NCBI GenBank assembly: GCA_903832735.1
Contig: CAILCO010000084.1
Coordinates: 1 to 64,000, forward strand
DNA: 64,000 nt
Direction of reading: 5' to 3'
Source: an uncultured Sterolibacterium sp.
Lineage (GTDB): Bacteria > Pseudomonadota > Gammaproteobacteria > Burkholderiales > Rhodocyclaceae
Position numbers and translations under genes: made by a program. Within the stretch, counting starts at the first letter, position 1. Each line of letters starts with the position of its first letter. A model generated the notes under the pieces. The model was not told the DNA's origin, did not search any database, and worked only from the letters and a program-made list of their open reading frames with translations. Of the stretch, positions 39,820 through 47,758 are shown in pieces.

Positions 39820-41298
39820 CTACTGGCTGACCATCCTCGGCCTCTCGTCGAAGACCCAGGTGCGGGTGATATCGATGACATCGTAATTACGTTTGAGATC
39901 GGGCGGAAAGGCGGAAAAGGGCGCGCTCATCTCGACGATCCGGCGTACCGCATCGTCCATGTCCCGTTGGCCGCTGCTCTTGTCGATGTGCAGGCTGGCC
40001 AGGGTGCCGTCGCTGTTGATGCTCACGGTGACCACCAGCGGTTCATAGAACCTGTCCTTGGACACGCGCGGGTAATTCAGGCTGCCGATGCGTTCGACTT
40101 TCTGCCGCCAGCCCTCACCGTAGAAAGCTAGCTGGATGTTTCGCGGATCTGCGCCGAGGATGCCCGCCCTGCGCCGCTGCTCGCCCTCGGGCCGAAGGTT
40201 GACCGGAGGTCCCGGGAAACCGCTTCTCGCCTGATCGAGGGCACGCCTGGCGAGGGATGTCCCCAGCGACTCCGACCGCCCCGCACGCTCCTGCCCGGCG
40301 CCGCCGGCCGACTCCTGGCGCCCGCGCGCCAGCTCCGCGTCCCGCGCCCGTTCCAATGCCTCCTGACGCGCCGCAGCCGCCTGCTTCTGCGCCGCGGCCT
40401 TCGCCTGATCGAGCTTTGCCTGTTCGAGTTTCGCCTGTTCGAGTTTCGCCTGTTCGAGCTTCGCCTGTTCGAGCTTCGCCTGATCGAGCTTTGCCTGATC
40501 GAGCTTCGCCTGATCGAGTTTCGCCTGTTCGAGTTTCGCCTGTTCGAGTTTCGCCTGTTCGAGCTTCGCCTGATCGAGCTTTGCCTGATCGAGCTTCGCC
40601 TGTTCGAGCTTCGCCTGTTCGAGCTTCGCCTGATCGAGCTTTGCCTGATCGAGCTTCGCCTGATCGAGCTTCGCCTGATCGAGCTTCGCCTGTTCGAGCT
40701 TCGCCTGTTCGACCCGCTTGCGCTCCGCGGCTTCCTGGCTGGCGGGGACGGCCTGCGGCAACTCCTCAGTCTTCTTAGGCAGGATGTTGCGCACCTCTTG
40801 CGCTGGCGCCGGCTCGGCGCGAACGTCCTCTTCTCTGGCCTGCGGCGTGACGGGCACGGCCCACGTGCTTTCCGCCTCCGTGCTGAGAATTTCATTCTCT
40901 TTCGGCGCAAGCTTCGCTGCATGGACGACGGCAGGGCGCGCAGGCTCCGCGACCTCAGGCGGCTGTTCCCGTGCCTGATGCAGGCTGACCGTCGCCGCTT
41001 GCGTCAGCGCCGGAGCCGGCGCAGGCGAAGCCGCCGGTTTTTCTTGCCGCGCTTCGGGCCGCGGCCTCGGGCTGATTCGGGCCGACATCGTGCTCATGTC
41101 CAGTTCCGTCGCCGCGATCAGTGCCGGGGCCGGAGCGACCAGGACCGCCTGGATCGAGGGCGCCGCCTCACGCGAGAAGGCCGACCACGGCAAACCATTC
41201 GTTGGTTCGCCGAATTGCAGCGAAATGATCAACGCATGGAACAGCAGACTCGCAACCAGGGATCTTGGCAGGTAGCCAGCCTTGCGCGCGTTGGGCAT
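39820..41298 (-). CDS. TolA/TonB-like envelope protein with pentapeptide repeats
   Basis: The 492-residue protein has a single N-terminal membrane anchor (about 12-30). A Pro/Ala-rich stretch follows, then a long charged helix made of 20 perfect EQAKL or DQAKL pentapeptides plus one imperfect copy, and a C-terminal TonB-like domain (about 400-492; VVTVSINSDGTLASLHIDKSSG). It should span from inner membrane across the periplasm and transmit force or bind an outer-membrane partner, as TolA and TonB do. No exbB/exbD or tolQR genes are adjacent. It is upstream of the molybdenum hydroxylase genes on the same strand; a functional link is inference. Confidence 0.82.
   Translation of the reverse strand: MPNARKAGYLPRSLVASLLFHALIISLQFGEPTNGLPWSAFSREAAPSIQAVLVAPAPALIAATELDMSTMSARISPRPRPEARQEKPAASPAPAPALTQAATVSLHQAREQPPEVAEPARPAVVHAAKLAPKENEILSTEAESTWAVPVTPQAREEDVRAEPAPAQEVRNILPKKTEELPQAVPASQEAAERKRVEQAKLEQAKLDQAKLDQAKLDQAKLDQAKLEQAKLEQAKLDQAKLDQAKLEQAKLEQAKLEQAKLDQAKLDQAKLDQAKLEQAKLEQAKLEQAKLEQAKLDQAKAAAQKQAAAARQEALERARDAELARGRQESAGGAGQERAGRSESLGTSLARRALDQARSGFPGPPVNLRPEGEQRRRAGILGADPRNIQLAFYGEGWRQKVERIGSLNYPRVSKDRFYEPLVVTVSINSDGTLASLHIDKSSGQRDMDDAVRRIVEMSAPFSAFPPDLKRNYDVIDITRTWVFDERPRMVSQ
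40396..40710. repeat. 15-bp coding tandem repeat (21 units)
   Basis: Twenty perfect-length 15-nt units (plus-strand form GAGCTTCGCCTGTTC or GATC-ending variant) and one partial unit at the left end run without interruption inside the TolA-like gene. Variation is limited to Glu/Asp (TTC or ATC end) and to a silent third base (TTC/TTT and AGC/AGT). In protein order the first residues run E2 D4 E2 D2 E3 D3 E4 D1. The in-frame 15-nt period means copy-number changes keep the gene open. Confidence 0.97.
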
Positions 41299-41361
41299 GG
41301 GAGAACGAATCCTGGATGGGTGCGCTATCTTACCCCGCGAGCCCGCGGCATGTCGCCAGCT

Positions 41362-43086
41362 TCACCCCGCATCGCCTCCGTCGCGATCGACGATCGTCGG
41401 AACCGCGGAGGCGAACCTGGCGTTGGAAAGATCGACGCCGATCAGCCGGGAAACGCGGATCGGGGTCCCCGCCTCCTGGAATTTCTCGATCGCGGTGTGC
41501 GCCGCCCGGTCGGCCACGGTCGCCCTGCTGCGCAGCCGCACGTACTCGGCCCAGGAAGAAATGATGAAGCGTTCGACGAATCGTCCCTCTTCCGCAATGT
41601 CGGCGAATACCCGCCAGCTCATGGCGCCGTTGCGGCGCCGGGTCGGCTCCACGGCGCGGATGGCGTGCAGGAATTCCTCGCGTTGCGCGCGCGGAATCCG
41701 GTATTCCACCTGGACCAGGACCGGGCCATCGTCGGCCATCGGTTGAAGCGCCATGGCCAGTTCCGGTAGTTGGAATCCGGGCGTCACATCCGCCTCGCTG
41801 CCCAGGACCACGCGAATCCGGTAGCTCAAGCCCTGCATGATGACTAGGGCCAGCGCCGAAATGGCCAGCGCGACATGCGTTCCCGTCGCCGACGCCAACG
41901 TACCCCAGAGTATGCTGCCTACGGCCAGGCTGGCCTGAACCGCGACGATGCTGGTGCCCACCGCCCGCGCCCGCACCCAGGCCGGGGCGGTGCTCTGGGT
42001 GCCGGCCGTCAGGCTGGCGAAGACGCACACCCAGGCCATGCCCGCGGCGTATGTTCCCAGCACCGCGAGGACCGTGGAATCGGTGGCGGCGATCAGCAGG
42101 ATGGCCAGGATCCACAGCAGGATGGCCGAGAGCACGACCGTATGCAAAGGCCGGCGACGCAACTGCGATGGGATCGAAATCGCCCCGGTCACCGCGCCCA
42201 GCCCGAACCCCGCGGAGAGCAAACCGAAGCCGCCGGCGCCGAGATGGAGCTGATCGCGAGCGAGCACGGGCAGCAGCGCCCAGAATGCGCTGGCGCAAAC
42301 AGCGAAACTGAAATTGCGGAAAACCAGCGCGCGCATTCCCGGTGAATGACGGACGAAGCGCATGCCGGATAGCACGCCGGAGAGCAGTCTTTCCGGCACG
42401 CCGGGCAAGTTGCGGGCACGCGGTTTCAACTGGCGCGCGGCGTGGATCATGATGGTGAAGCAGACGGCGCTGACGAGAAATGCGCTGCCGGAGCCCGCCC
42501 AGGCGGCAATCGCCCCAGCCAGTGCCGGACCGGCGGCGCGGGCGACATTGAAAGCCACGGCGCCGAGCGCGACGGCACGGTGCAGATCCCTGGGCGGCAC
42601 AAGTTCATTGACGTTGGCTTGCTGCGCAGGCTGGTAGAAGGTGAAACCCACCCCGACCATGAAGGTGAGCAGCAGCAGGGACGGCGGATTGATCCAGCCG
42701 GTCAGGGTGATGGTGCCGAGCGTGGCCGTGGCCACGAGCAAAACGGATTGCGCGACGAGGATGATCTTTCGTCTGTCGACGATGTCGGCCAGCGCCCCGC
42801 CGATCAGTCCGAAGAGCAGTGTCGGCGCGGTGCTCGCCGTCTGCACCAGGGCGACCATCAGCGGCGATGGCGTGATCGTCGCCATCAGCCATGCGGCCAC
42901 GGTCGCCTGCATGGTGTAGCCCAGGGCCGAACCGATGGTGCCAAAATAGAAGTGGCGGAAACCCAGGTGCCTGAGCGGCGACGATTCCTTCAGTTCGGCC
43001 AGGAGCGATGAAAACGGATTATTCACGCTGCGCTTGTGGACTCGCTTCGCCTTACCACGGCGCGATGACCTCGGCGAGCCGGGCAT
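41362..43086 (-). CDS. MFS_3-family exporter with C-terminal cytosolic domain
   Basis: The 574-residue protein has 12 hydrophobic segments of the major facilitator fold (about 45-430) with the GGALADIVDRRK loop near residue 97. A soluble C-terminal domain follows (about 455-574; PVLVQVEYRIP ... SWAEYVRLRSR), a dimeric barrel-like region typical of the MFS_3/DUF894 group related to EntS siderophore exporters. Substrate is unknown. Its start overlaps the end of the riboflavin kinase-HAD gene by 35 bases, so the two are probably one unit; a later GTG start is possible. Confidence 0.82.
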   Translation of the reverse strand: MPGSPRSSRRGKAKRVHKRSVNNPFSSLLAELKESSPLRHLGFRHFYFGTIGSALGYTMQATVAAWLMATITPSPLMVALVQTASTAPTLLFGLIGGALADIVDRRKIILVAQSVLLVATATLGTITLTGWINPPSLLLLTFMVGVGFTFYQPAQQANVNELVPPRDLHRAVALGAVAFNVARAAGPALAGAIAAWAGSGSAFLVSAVCFTIMIHAARQLKPRARNLPGVPERLLSGVLSGMRFVRHSPGMRALVFRNFSFAVCASAFWALLPVLARDQLHLGAGGFGLLSAGFGLGAVTGAISIPSQLRRRPLHTVVLSAILLWILAILLIAATDSTVLAVLGTYAAGMAWVCVFASLTAGTQSTAPAWVRARAVGTSIVAVQASLAVGSILWGTLASATGTHVALAISALALVIMQGLSYRIRVVLGSEADVTPGFQLPELAMALQPMADDGPVLVQVEYRIPRAQREEFLHAIRAVEPTRRRNGAMSWRVFADIAEEGRFVERFIISSWAEYVRLRSRATVADRAAHTAIEKFQEAGTPIRVSRLIGVDLSNARFASAVPTIVDRDGGDAG

Positions 43087-44095
43087 GCGTATGAACCAGG
43101 CGATCGGGCTCCTGCGCCGACATCATGGCGCTGTCGCCCGCCCCGGTGAGCACCGCCACGACGCGCACACCGGCCGCACGGCTGGCCTCTATATCGACCG
43201 GGGTATCGCCGACATAGATCGCCTCATCGGCGCTCGAGCGCAATTCCCTCAGCCCCTTCAGGAGGCCCTCGGGGTCCGGCTTGCGTCGGGAGACGTCGGC
43301 GCCGAGCACGACGCAGTCGAAGCGCTCGAGGATGCCGTCCTCGCGCAGCAGTTCCAGCACTTCCGGCCGGGCGCCGCTGACGATGCCCAGCACGATGCCC
43401 TGCCGCGTCAGCGCATCGAGCGTCTCGGCCAGCCCCGCGAACACCCGGCCATGCTCGCGCAAGGTCTCGGGCCACTGACGGGCGGCATGGGCGGACATCG
43501 CCGCGATGATGGCCTCGCCGTCCGTGCAATCGTCCGGCACGACGGCCTTCCAGAAGTTGCCCCCGGTCGCCAGCGAATGGCGCACATGCGCCTCGGTCAC
43601 TTCGAAGCCATACTGCCGGGCGGCAATTCGCGCTATCTCCAGGTAGGCGCCGACGGAGTCGACCAGCGTGCCATCGATATCGAAGAGTACCGTTTTCGCC
43701 TTGAGCGGACCGCACAGTTCCAGGCTGAGTGGGCTGCCTTCGGCCAGGGAGAGATGCCGGCGCAGCGGCAGAGCCGAGACAACCTCGACCTTGTCTTGCG
43801 GATAGGCCGCCAGGTCCGGCAGCACCACCGCTGCCGGGATCCGGCCGTTGACCCGCACCGGATAACAACGGGCGCTGCAAAAGGCGTCATCCGCCGCCGC
43901 CATGGCCAGTCCCGGCGTGTTGCGCCAGTTCCGCCAGCGCTGCCGGTTGTCCTCGTCGCCGAGCGCGAGATTGACCGTGCCGGGATAAGGATCGATCCCG
44001 GCCAAAGCGATCAGCTGTTGCCGCACCCAGGCAATCTGCGTGAACTCCGCGGCCTGCCCCAAGCCGCACACCAAGCGCCCTTCGAGCAGCGTCAT
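43052..44095 (-). CDS. Fusion of archaeal-type CTP-dependent riboflavin kinase domain with a HAD phosphatase
   Basis: Starting at the ATG at 44095, the 347-residue protein has two parts. Residues 3-128 follow the archaeal RibK/DUF120 pattern: LEGRLVCGLGQAAEF, IDPYPGTVNLAL (Thr40 and Asn42 correspond to the Mg-binding pair of the archaeal enzyme), PAAVVLPDL, and KVEVVSALPLRRHLSLAEG. Residues 135-347 are a HAD hydrolase with motif I FDIDGTLVDS (Asp139, Asp141), motif II S240, motif III K272 and motif IV GDTPVDIE (Asp297, Asp301). Bacteria normally use ATP-dependent RibF. A flavokinase joined to an FMN-type phosphatase would echo the plant FMN hydrolase/riboflavin kinase. The activity of either half is inference; both keep key residues. 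Confidence 0.8.
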   Translation of the reverse strand: MTLLEGRLVCGLGQAAEFTQIAWVRQQLIALAGIDPYPGTVNLALGDEDNRQRWRNWRNTPGLAMAAADDAFCSARCYPVRVNGRIPAAVVLPDLAAYPQDKVEVVSALPLRRHLSLAEGSPLSLELCGPLKAKTVLFDIDGTLVDSVGAYLEIARIAARQYGFEVTEAHVRHSLATGGNFWKAVVPDDCTDGEAIIAAMSAHAARQWPETLREHGRVFAGLAETLDALTRQGIVLGIVSGARPEVLELLREDGILERFDCVVLGADVSRRKPDPEGLLKGLRELRSSADEAIYVGDTPVDIEASRAAGVRVVAVLTGAGDSAMMSAQEPDRLVHTHARLAEVIAPW

Positions 44096-44126
44096 GAGCG
44101 TATATCTCCAGGTCTCCGCGAGCGGA

Positions 44127-44363
44127 TCAGGCGGCCTTGTTCTTATCGTTCCAGAACAGCAGCGCACCGTGACCATCGTCCAGCGAATAGCTGCGCGAGA
44201 CGAGGATCCAGCCCCGCAGTTGTTCAGTCGAGATCATCTGGTCGAGTTCACGCTTGTCGTCGGCGACAAGGCGCAGCTGACGCGTGGCACGCCTGGTAGA
44301 AACATCCGCAGGCATGATGCTGGGTTTGACGGCGATACGGTGGAGTTGGGCTAGGGTTTCCAT
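44127..44363 (-). CDS. Small hypothetical protein
   Basis: The 78-residue soluble protein has no recognised domain. It contains a basic N-terminal half (STRRATRQLRLV) and an SYSLDDGHGALLFW segment. It lies 31 nt upstream of the kinase-HAD fusion on the same strand and is probably co-transcribed. No ribosome binding site is obvious. It could be a DUF of narrow distribution; coding is supported mainly by position and frame. Confidence 0.5.
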   Translation of the reverse strand: METLAQLHRIAVKPSIMPADVSTRRATRQLRLVADDKRELDQMISTEQLRGWILVSRSYSLDDGHGALLFWNDKNKAA

Positions 44364-44504
44364 GATCGCTCGCGATTATCCGGAAAGCATCACTCTATTC
44401 CCTTGCCGGGCTATTCCTAATGCCAATTTGCGGCGGAATTCCCGCTCTGATCGGCTAATAGGGCAACGGACAGGGGGCTGTGGCCAGAACGCAAGGGGCG
44501 CGCA

Positions 44505-44858
44505 CTAGCCGCATAAGTTTCGAGGGCATTGCGTCTTGCAGGCGCAACAGAGGTAAGTGGCCGCATCCATGGCGCGCATCTTCTCCAGCCGGGATTCCGC
44601 GTCGTAGCAGCGCTGGCAGTAGGGGCCGGTCTTCTTGCCGTTGTCGACACGGTAGTAGGCGATGCCGTCAGACTTGAGTTGCCCGTCCTGTACAAGTCCA
44701 GTCGTCATCGAATGCGAATGAACTTGATCACTGCGCGCAGAGATCTGCAGTTGGCGCAAAGTGGCAGCCCCGTGCAAGGCCGTGAATTGTTCTTGGGCCT
44801 CGACCACAGCACCCCGCTTCAACAGCTCGAGTATGTCGTCATAGTTAAGCAATTTCAT
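44505..44858 (-). CDS. Cysteine-rich zinc-ribbon protein
   Basis: The 117-residue protein has a helical N-terminus (MKLLNYDDILELLKRG). Its C-terminal half has GIAYYRVDNGKKTGPYCQRC followed by CCACKTQC, two Cys pairs that form a zinc ribbon as in small proteins annotated only by this domain. The segment from here to about 46,300 is A/T-richer than its surroundings, suggesting recent arrival. Function unknown. Confidence 0.65.
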   Translation of the reverse strand: MKLLNYDDILELLKRGAVVEAQEQFTALHGAATLRQLQISARSDQVHSHSMTTGLVQDGQLKSDGIAYYRVDNGKKTGPYCQRCYDAESRLEKMRAMDAATYLCCACKTQCPRNLCG

Positions 44859-44966
44859 GTGTATCCTAGAGGCGGTGATTTTTGCTGAATCCTTGATGAT
44901 GACCTGGCGGCGCTATCGTGCTTATCATCTGGTCAGGCAGTCACTCAACAACCATGAGCCAACACC

Positions 44967-45440
44967 ATGATCCGCAAAACGCTGATATTGATTTCCCTCC
45001 TCGTTGCCGAAATTTCTTTTGCTGCGCCACAAAGCCCGACGATTGCGCCCGTCGAAATTGTCAATGTCGCGTTCGGCATCTTCGACGATAGTACCCCGGG
45101 CGAACTGCATTTGGATCCTACGGATATTATTCCCCGCAAAGCGGGGCAGCGTTTTGGCTGGGTCATGGAAGTCCGCACCGCGCAACACAGTTTGGCCGTC
45201 CGGGAAGAGTATCTCCAGCCCGGCTTGCCCAGGATCGAAGCGGCCACCGACGCATCCAGCGAAAGCCTGAATATTCCCAACGAACGGCACATCCAGGCAG
45301 GCCAGCGGCAACTCGTACCGGTGAACGGCAAGATCTACGGCATATGGGTCGTCGGCCCAAACGAGCCTGCCGGCCATCGCCTGCTCCATGTCGTCATAGA
45401 AGAAAAACTGGGGGCAAGCTTCGAGTACGAAGTGAAATAA
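44967..45440 (+). CDS. Secreted hypothetical protein
   Basis: The 157-residue protein has a clear signal peptide (MIRKTLILISLLVAEISFA, cut near residue 20). The mature part is soluble, with FGIFDDSTPGELHLDPT and GWVMEVRTAQHS segments, and I do not recognise a family. It is divergent from the zinc-ribbon gene and convergent with hsp20. No ribosome binding site of note is visible. A periplasmic location is inferred from the signal only. Confidence 0.6.
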   Translation: MIRKTLILISLLVAEISFAAPQSPTIAPVEIVNVAFGIFDDSTPGELHLDPTDIIPRKAGQRFGWVMEVRTAQHSLAVREEYLQPGLPRIEAATDASSESLNIPNERHIQAGQRQLVPVNGKIYGIWVVGPNEPAGHRLLHVVIEEKLGASFEYEVK

Positions 45441-45550
45441 GTAGTCCGCGATCAGCGGTGAATTGCTCGATGCCTTTGACCTGGCGATAGCCTCGACATT
45501 GACGGCGCGGTGTTCGCCACACGGCATTGAGGTTGGCATTACCGCTTATC

Positions 45551-45586
45551 GGAGGGCGCAGGCCAGGGCAGCCCGGCCGCCCCTCC
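45551..45586. terminator. GC-rich hairpin between convergent genes
   Basis: GGAGGGCG (45551-45558) can pair with CGCCCCTCC (45578-45586) with one bulged base. It lies between the secreted-protein gene and the hsp20 stop. There is no T-run. Confidence 0.35.
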
Positions 45587-45598
45587 GCCACGGGTTGC

Positions 45599-46054
45599 TT
45601 ATGCCGCCTTGCGCTCTAGAACCTGCACGTTATTGTCGCCATCGATGACAATCTTGCGCGGCTTCAGGGCTTCCGGAACCTCTCGTACCAACGCAATCTT
45701 GAGCAGGCCGTTGTCCAGGGAAGAACTGACCACCTTGACCTGGTCAGCGAGCTTGAAGCGATGTTCGAAATCCCGCGTAGCGATGCCACGATGCAGGTAG
45801 GTCGTATTCTGCTCGACCTTCTGCTTGCGGCCGACGATCCTCAGATTGTCGCCTTCGACCTCGATGTCCAGTTCGGAACGATCAAACCCCGCGACCGCCA
45901 TGCTGATGCGGTACTGGTCTTCCGCCACCAACTCGATGTTGTATGGCGGGTAACTGGGCTGCGCCTCGGTGCGCTGGGCATCGTGAATCAACTGGGCTAG
46001 GCGGTCAAAACCAATAGCCGAGCGGGAAAGGGTGTTCAGATCAAAAGCACGCAT
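45599..46054 (-). CDS. Small heat-shock protein Hsp20 (IbpA-like)
   Basis: This 151-residue alpha-crystallin-type chaperone has the IbpA-like N-terminus (FDRLAQLIHDAQ). The alpha-crystallin domain covers about 37-125 (YNIELVAEDQYRISMAVAGF ... GIATRDFEHRF ... LDNGLLKIAL) and ends with an IVI-type C-terminal motif in KIVID. It holds unfolded proteins for refolding. Its expression is likely controlled at two levels visible here: a sigma-32-type promoter and a hairpin that hides the ribosome binding site. Confidence 0.94.
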   Translation of the reverse strand: MRAFDLNTLSRSAIGFDRLAQLIHDAQRTEAQPSYPPYNIELVAEDQYRISMAVAGFDRSELDIEVEGDNLRIVGRKQKVEQNTTYLHRGIATRDFEHRFKLADQVKVVSSSLDNGLLKIALVREVPEALKPRKIVIDGDNNVQVLERKAA

Positions 46055-46059
46055 GAGTA

Positions 46060-46082
46060 TATCCTCCGGGAAAAAAGCGATA
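46060..46082 (-). promoter_or_regulatory. Candidate ROSE-type RNA thermometer for hsp20
   Basis: In the mRNA, UAUCGCU (46082-46076) can pair with the ribosome binding site AGGAUA (46065-46060) around a ten-base loop, leaving a single bulged G. This is the geometry of ROSE elements, where a short imperfect stem with a bulge melts on heating. The site is six bases ahead of the hsp20 ATG. A second stem (ACGGG/CCCGT) is possible further upstream in the leader. Confidence 0.6.
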
Positions 46083-46114
46083 TGGAATTACGGGCCTCGG
46101 TTGAGCACCCGTGC

Positions 46115-46177
46115 ACCGGATATATGCCCGGGATGGGTCGTTTCAAGTACTTGAAATATCGCCGACAGTCCCCATGA
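46115..46177. promoter_or_regulatory. Palindromic divergent sigma-32 promoter region
   Basis: TTTCAAGTACTTGAAA (46141-46156) is a perfect 16-bp palindrome that supplies the heat-shock -35 element CTTGAAA on both strands. To the right, CTTGAAA is followed after 13 bp by CCCCATGA (46170-46177), seven of eight consensus bases. To the left, CTTGAAA is followed after 11 bp by GGGCATAT, a weaker -10, leading to hsp20. Confidence 0.65.
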
Positions 46178-46293
46178 TGTTCAACTTTTTGTTGCCCCTG
46201 GAGCACTGCAAGGCATTTGGAAAAAGTCGCTCATCCCATTCAGTTGCATTGCTTGCGGTCGTGCCGAGAATAAGACGAGCTACAATTCGGCGA

Positions 46294-46614
46294 ATGACAC
46301 AGACCTTGATTCTCCACGCCGACGCGCCACCAAAACCGGAGGAAGGAAAGCCCTGCAATGGCTGCGGCTGGTGCTGCGTAGCGGAGCGCTGCCCAGTATC
46401 GTGGTTGTTCCTGCCGCTCGGCAAACGAGCATGCACAGCGTTGGAATGGGACGGCGAAATGCGTCGTTACCTCTGTGGCCTGGTCACTCATCCGGCGAAG
46501 CACGTCGGCTGGTTGCCACGACGATGGCAAGACCAATTCAGCCGCTGGTTCGCCTATCGCATCGCCGCCAGCAGAGGCTGTGATTTCGCTGCAAGGGAAG
46601 ATAGCGCCGCATAG
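46294..46614 (+). CDS. YkgJ-type cysteine-cluster protein
   Basis: The 106-residue protein contains CNGCGWCC (about 21-28) and further cysteines near 33, 48 and 60, the pattern of the YkgJ family thought to bind zinc or an iron-sulfur cluster. The ATG at 46294 is preferred to upstream in-frame codons because the cluster then lies at the usual distance from the N-terminus. A sigma-32-like promoter lies about 110 bp upstream, facing this gene. Function unknown. Confidence 0.7.
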   Translation: MTQTLILHADAPPKPEEGKPCNGCGWCCVAERCPVSWLFLPLGKRACTALEWDGEMRRYLCGLVTHPAKHVGWLPRRWQDQFSRWFAYRIAASRGCDFAAREDSAA

Positions 46615-46693
46615 ATGCCACGACAACCACATGGAAAAGCCCGCATTATCAGGGGACTTACCTGCCACCTGCTGACTACGTTGGATCTTAACT

Positions 46694-46783
46694 TGGCGGA
46701 GGGTGTGAGATTCGAACTCACGGACGCCTTGCGACATCGACAGTTTTCAAGACTGTTGGTTTAAACCGCTCACCCAACCCTCC
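46694..46783 (-). tRNA. tRNA-Ser (anticodon UGA)
   Basis: Read on the minus strand, GGAGGGT pairs with ACCCTCC to form the acceptor stem, followed by encoded GCCA. The anticodon loop CTTGAAA gives UGA, reading UCA/UCG serine codons. A long variable arm is present, as required for a class II tRNA, and TTCGAAT marks the T loop. Length is 90 nt with CCA. Confidence 0.97.
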
Positions 46784-46990
46784 GCAGGAGGCCTGCATTC
46801 TGAACGGTGACGACTAGCTTGTCCATCCCCGTGGGGCAGCGAAATGCCCGTATGTGCTATCGTGGCTTACTCACCCGGCGGGAAAAGTTTACAATTGCCC
46901 CGCTGGACAAAGTCAGAAACTTTTCCCATGCTGGCGAGTCTGAATCGAAGTCGGCTCTTTGTTGGCCCATACATTGGAGGATCCACCGCT

Positions 46991-47680
46991 ATGCAACCGA
47001 ATTTCCAGACCTACAACCAGACGCAAGACGTCGCGCAGTTGCAGAACCGCGTGCTGCGCAACACCTATCTGCTGCTGGCCGTATCGATGGTACCTACGGT
47101 GCTCGGCGCCCTGATCGGCGTGCAGATGGGTTTCTCGTTCATGACCGGCAGTCCGATGATGGGCTTCCTGCTGTTCCTGGGCATCGCCATGGCCTTCATG
47201 TATGGCATCGAGAAGACCAAGGAAACCGGCATGGGCGTCGTGCTGCTGCTCGGCTTCACCTTCTTCATGGGGCTGATGCTGTCGAACATCCTGCGGGCGG
47301 CGCTGGGCTTTTCCAACGGCGGCATGCTGATCGCGATGGCGGCCGGCGGCACCGGCGCGATCTTCTTCACCCTGGCAGGCATCGCCTCCACGACCCAGCG
47401 CGACTTTTCCAGCATCGGCAAGTTCCTCTTCGCCGGCGTGATCCTGCTCCTGGTCGCGTCGCTGGCCAATGTCTTCTTCCATATCCCGGCGCTGGCGCTG
47501 GCCGTCTCGGCGATTGCCGTGGCGATCTTCTCGGCCTACATCCTCTACGATATCAACCGCATCGTGCATGGCGGCGAGACCAACTACATCTCGGCCACGC
47601 TGGCGGTCTACCTCGACGTCTACAACATCTTCGTGAACCTGCTGAACCTGCTGATGATCTTCAGCGGCCGGCGCGACTAA
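46991..47680 (+). CDS. BAX inhibitor-1/YbhL family membrane protein
   Basis: The 229-residue protein has seven hydrophobic segments and the family's C-terminal AYILYDINRIVHGGETNYI motif (about 182-200). This is the YccA/YbhL group of bacterial BI-1 proteins, some of which are pH-gated calcium leak channels or FtsH modulators. GGAGG lies ten bases ahead of the ATG at 46991; the ORF-track start is further upstream in the leader. A possible -10 (TACAAT, 46890-46895) lies 95 bases ahead. It is convergent with rlmD. Confidence 0.9.
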   Translation: MQPNFQTYNQTQDVAQLQNRVLRNTYLLLAVSMVPTVLGALIGVQMGFSFMTGSPMMGFLLFLGIAMAFMYGIEKTKETGMGVVLLLGFTFFMGLMLSNILRAALGFSNGGMLIAMAAGGTGAIFFTLAGIASTTQRDFSSIGKFLFAGVILLLVASLANVFFHIPALALAVSAIAVAIFSAYILYDINRIVHGGETNYISATLAVYLDVYNIFVNLLNLLMIFSGRRD

Positions 47681-47686
47681 CTAGTC

Positions 47687-47737
47687 GTCGGGCTGAAGCC
47701 CGACCTACCCTAGGGCGGCTTACTTAAGCCGCCCTAG
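47687..47737. terminator. Double hairpin between convergent genes
   Basis: GTCGGGC-TGAA-GCCCGAC (47687-47704) and CTAGGGCGGCTT-ACTT-AAGCCGCCCTAG (47710-47737) are two perfect hairpins in tandem. They lie between the BI-1 gene and the rlmD stop, so either or both may end transcription from both sides. There is no long T-run. Confidence 0.7.
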
Positions 47738-47758
47738 TCGTTTCCAGCGTGTGCGTTT

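Noticed and set aside
40396-40710. CRISPR array
   Set aside because: The 15-bp units are contiguous, have no spacers, and encode EQAKL/DQAKL in frame.
40257-40778. Plus-strand repeat protein (SPVRA/SPDRA units)
   Set aside because: It is only the complementary reading of the tandem repeat in the TolA-like gene.
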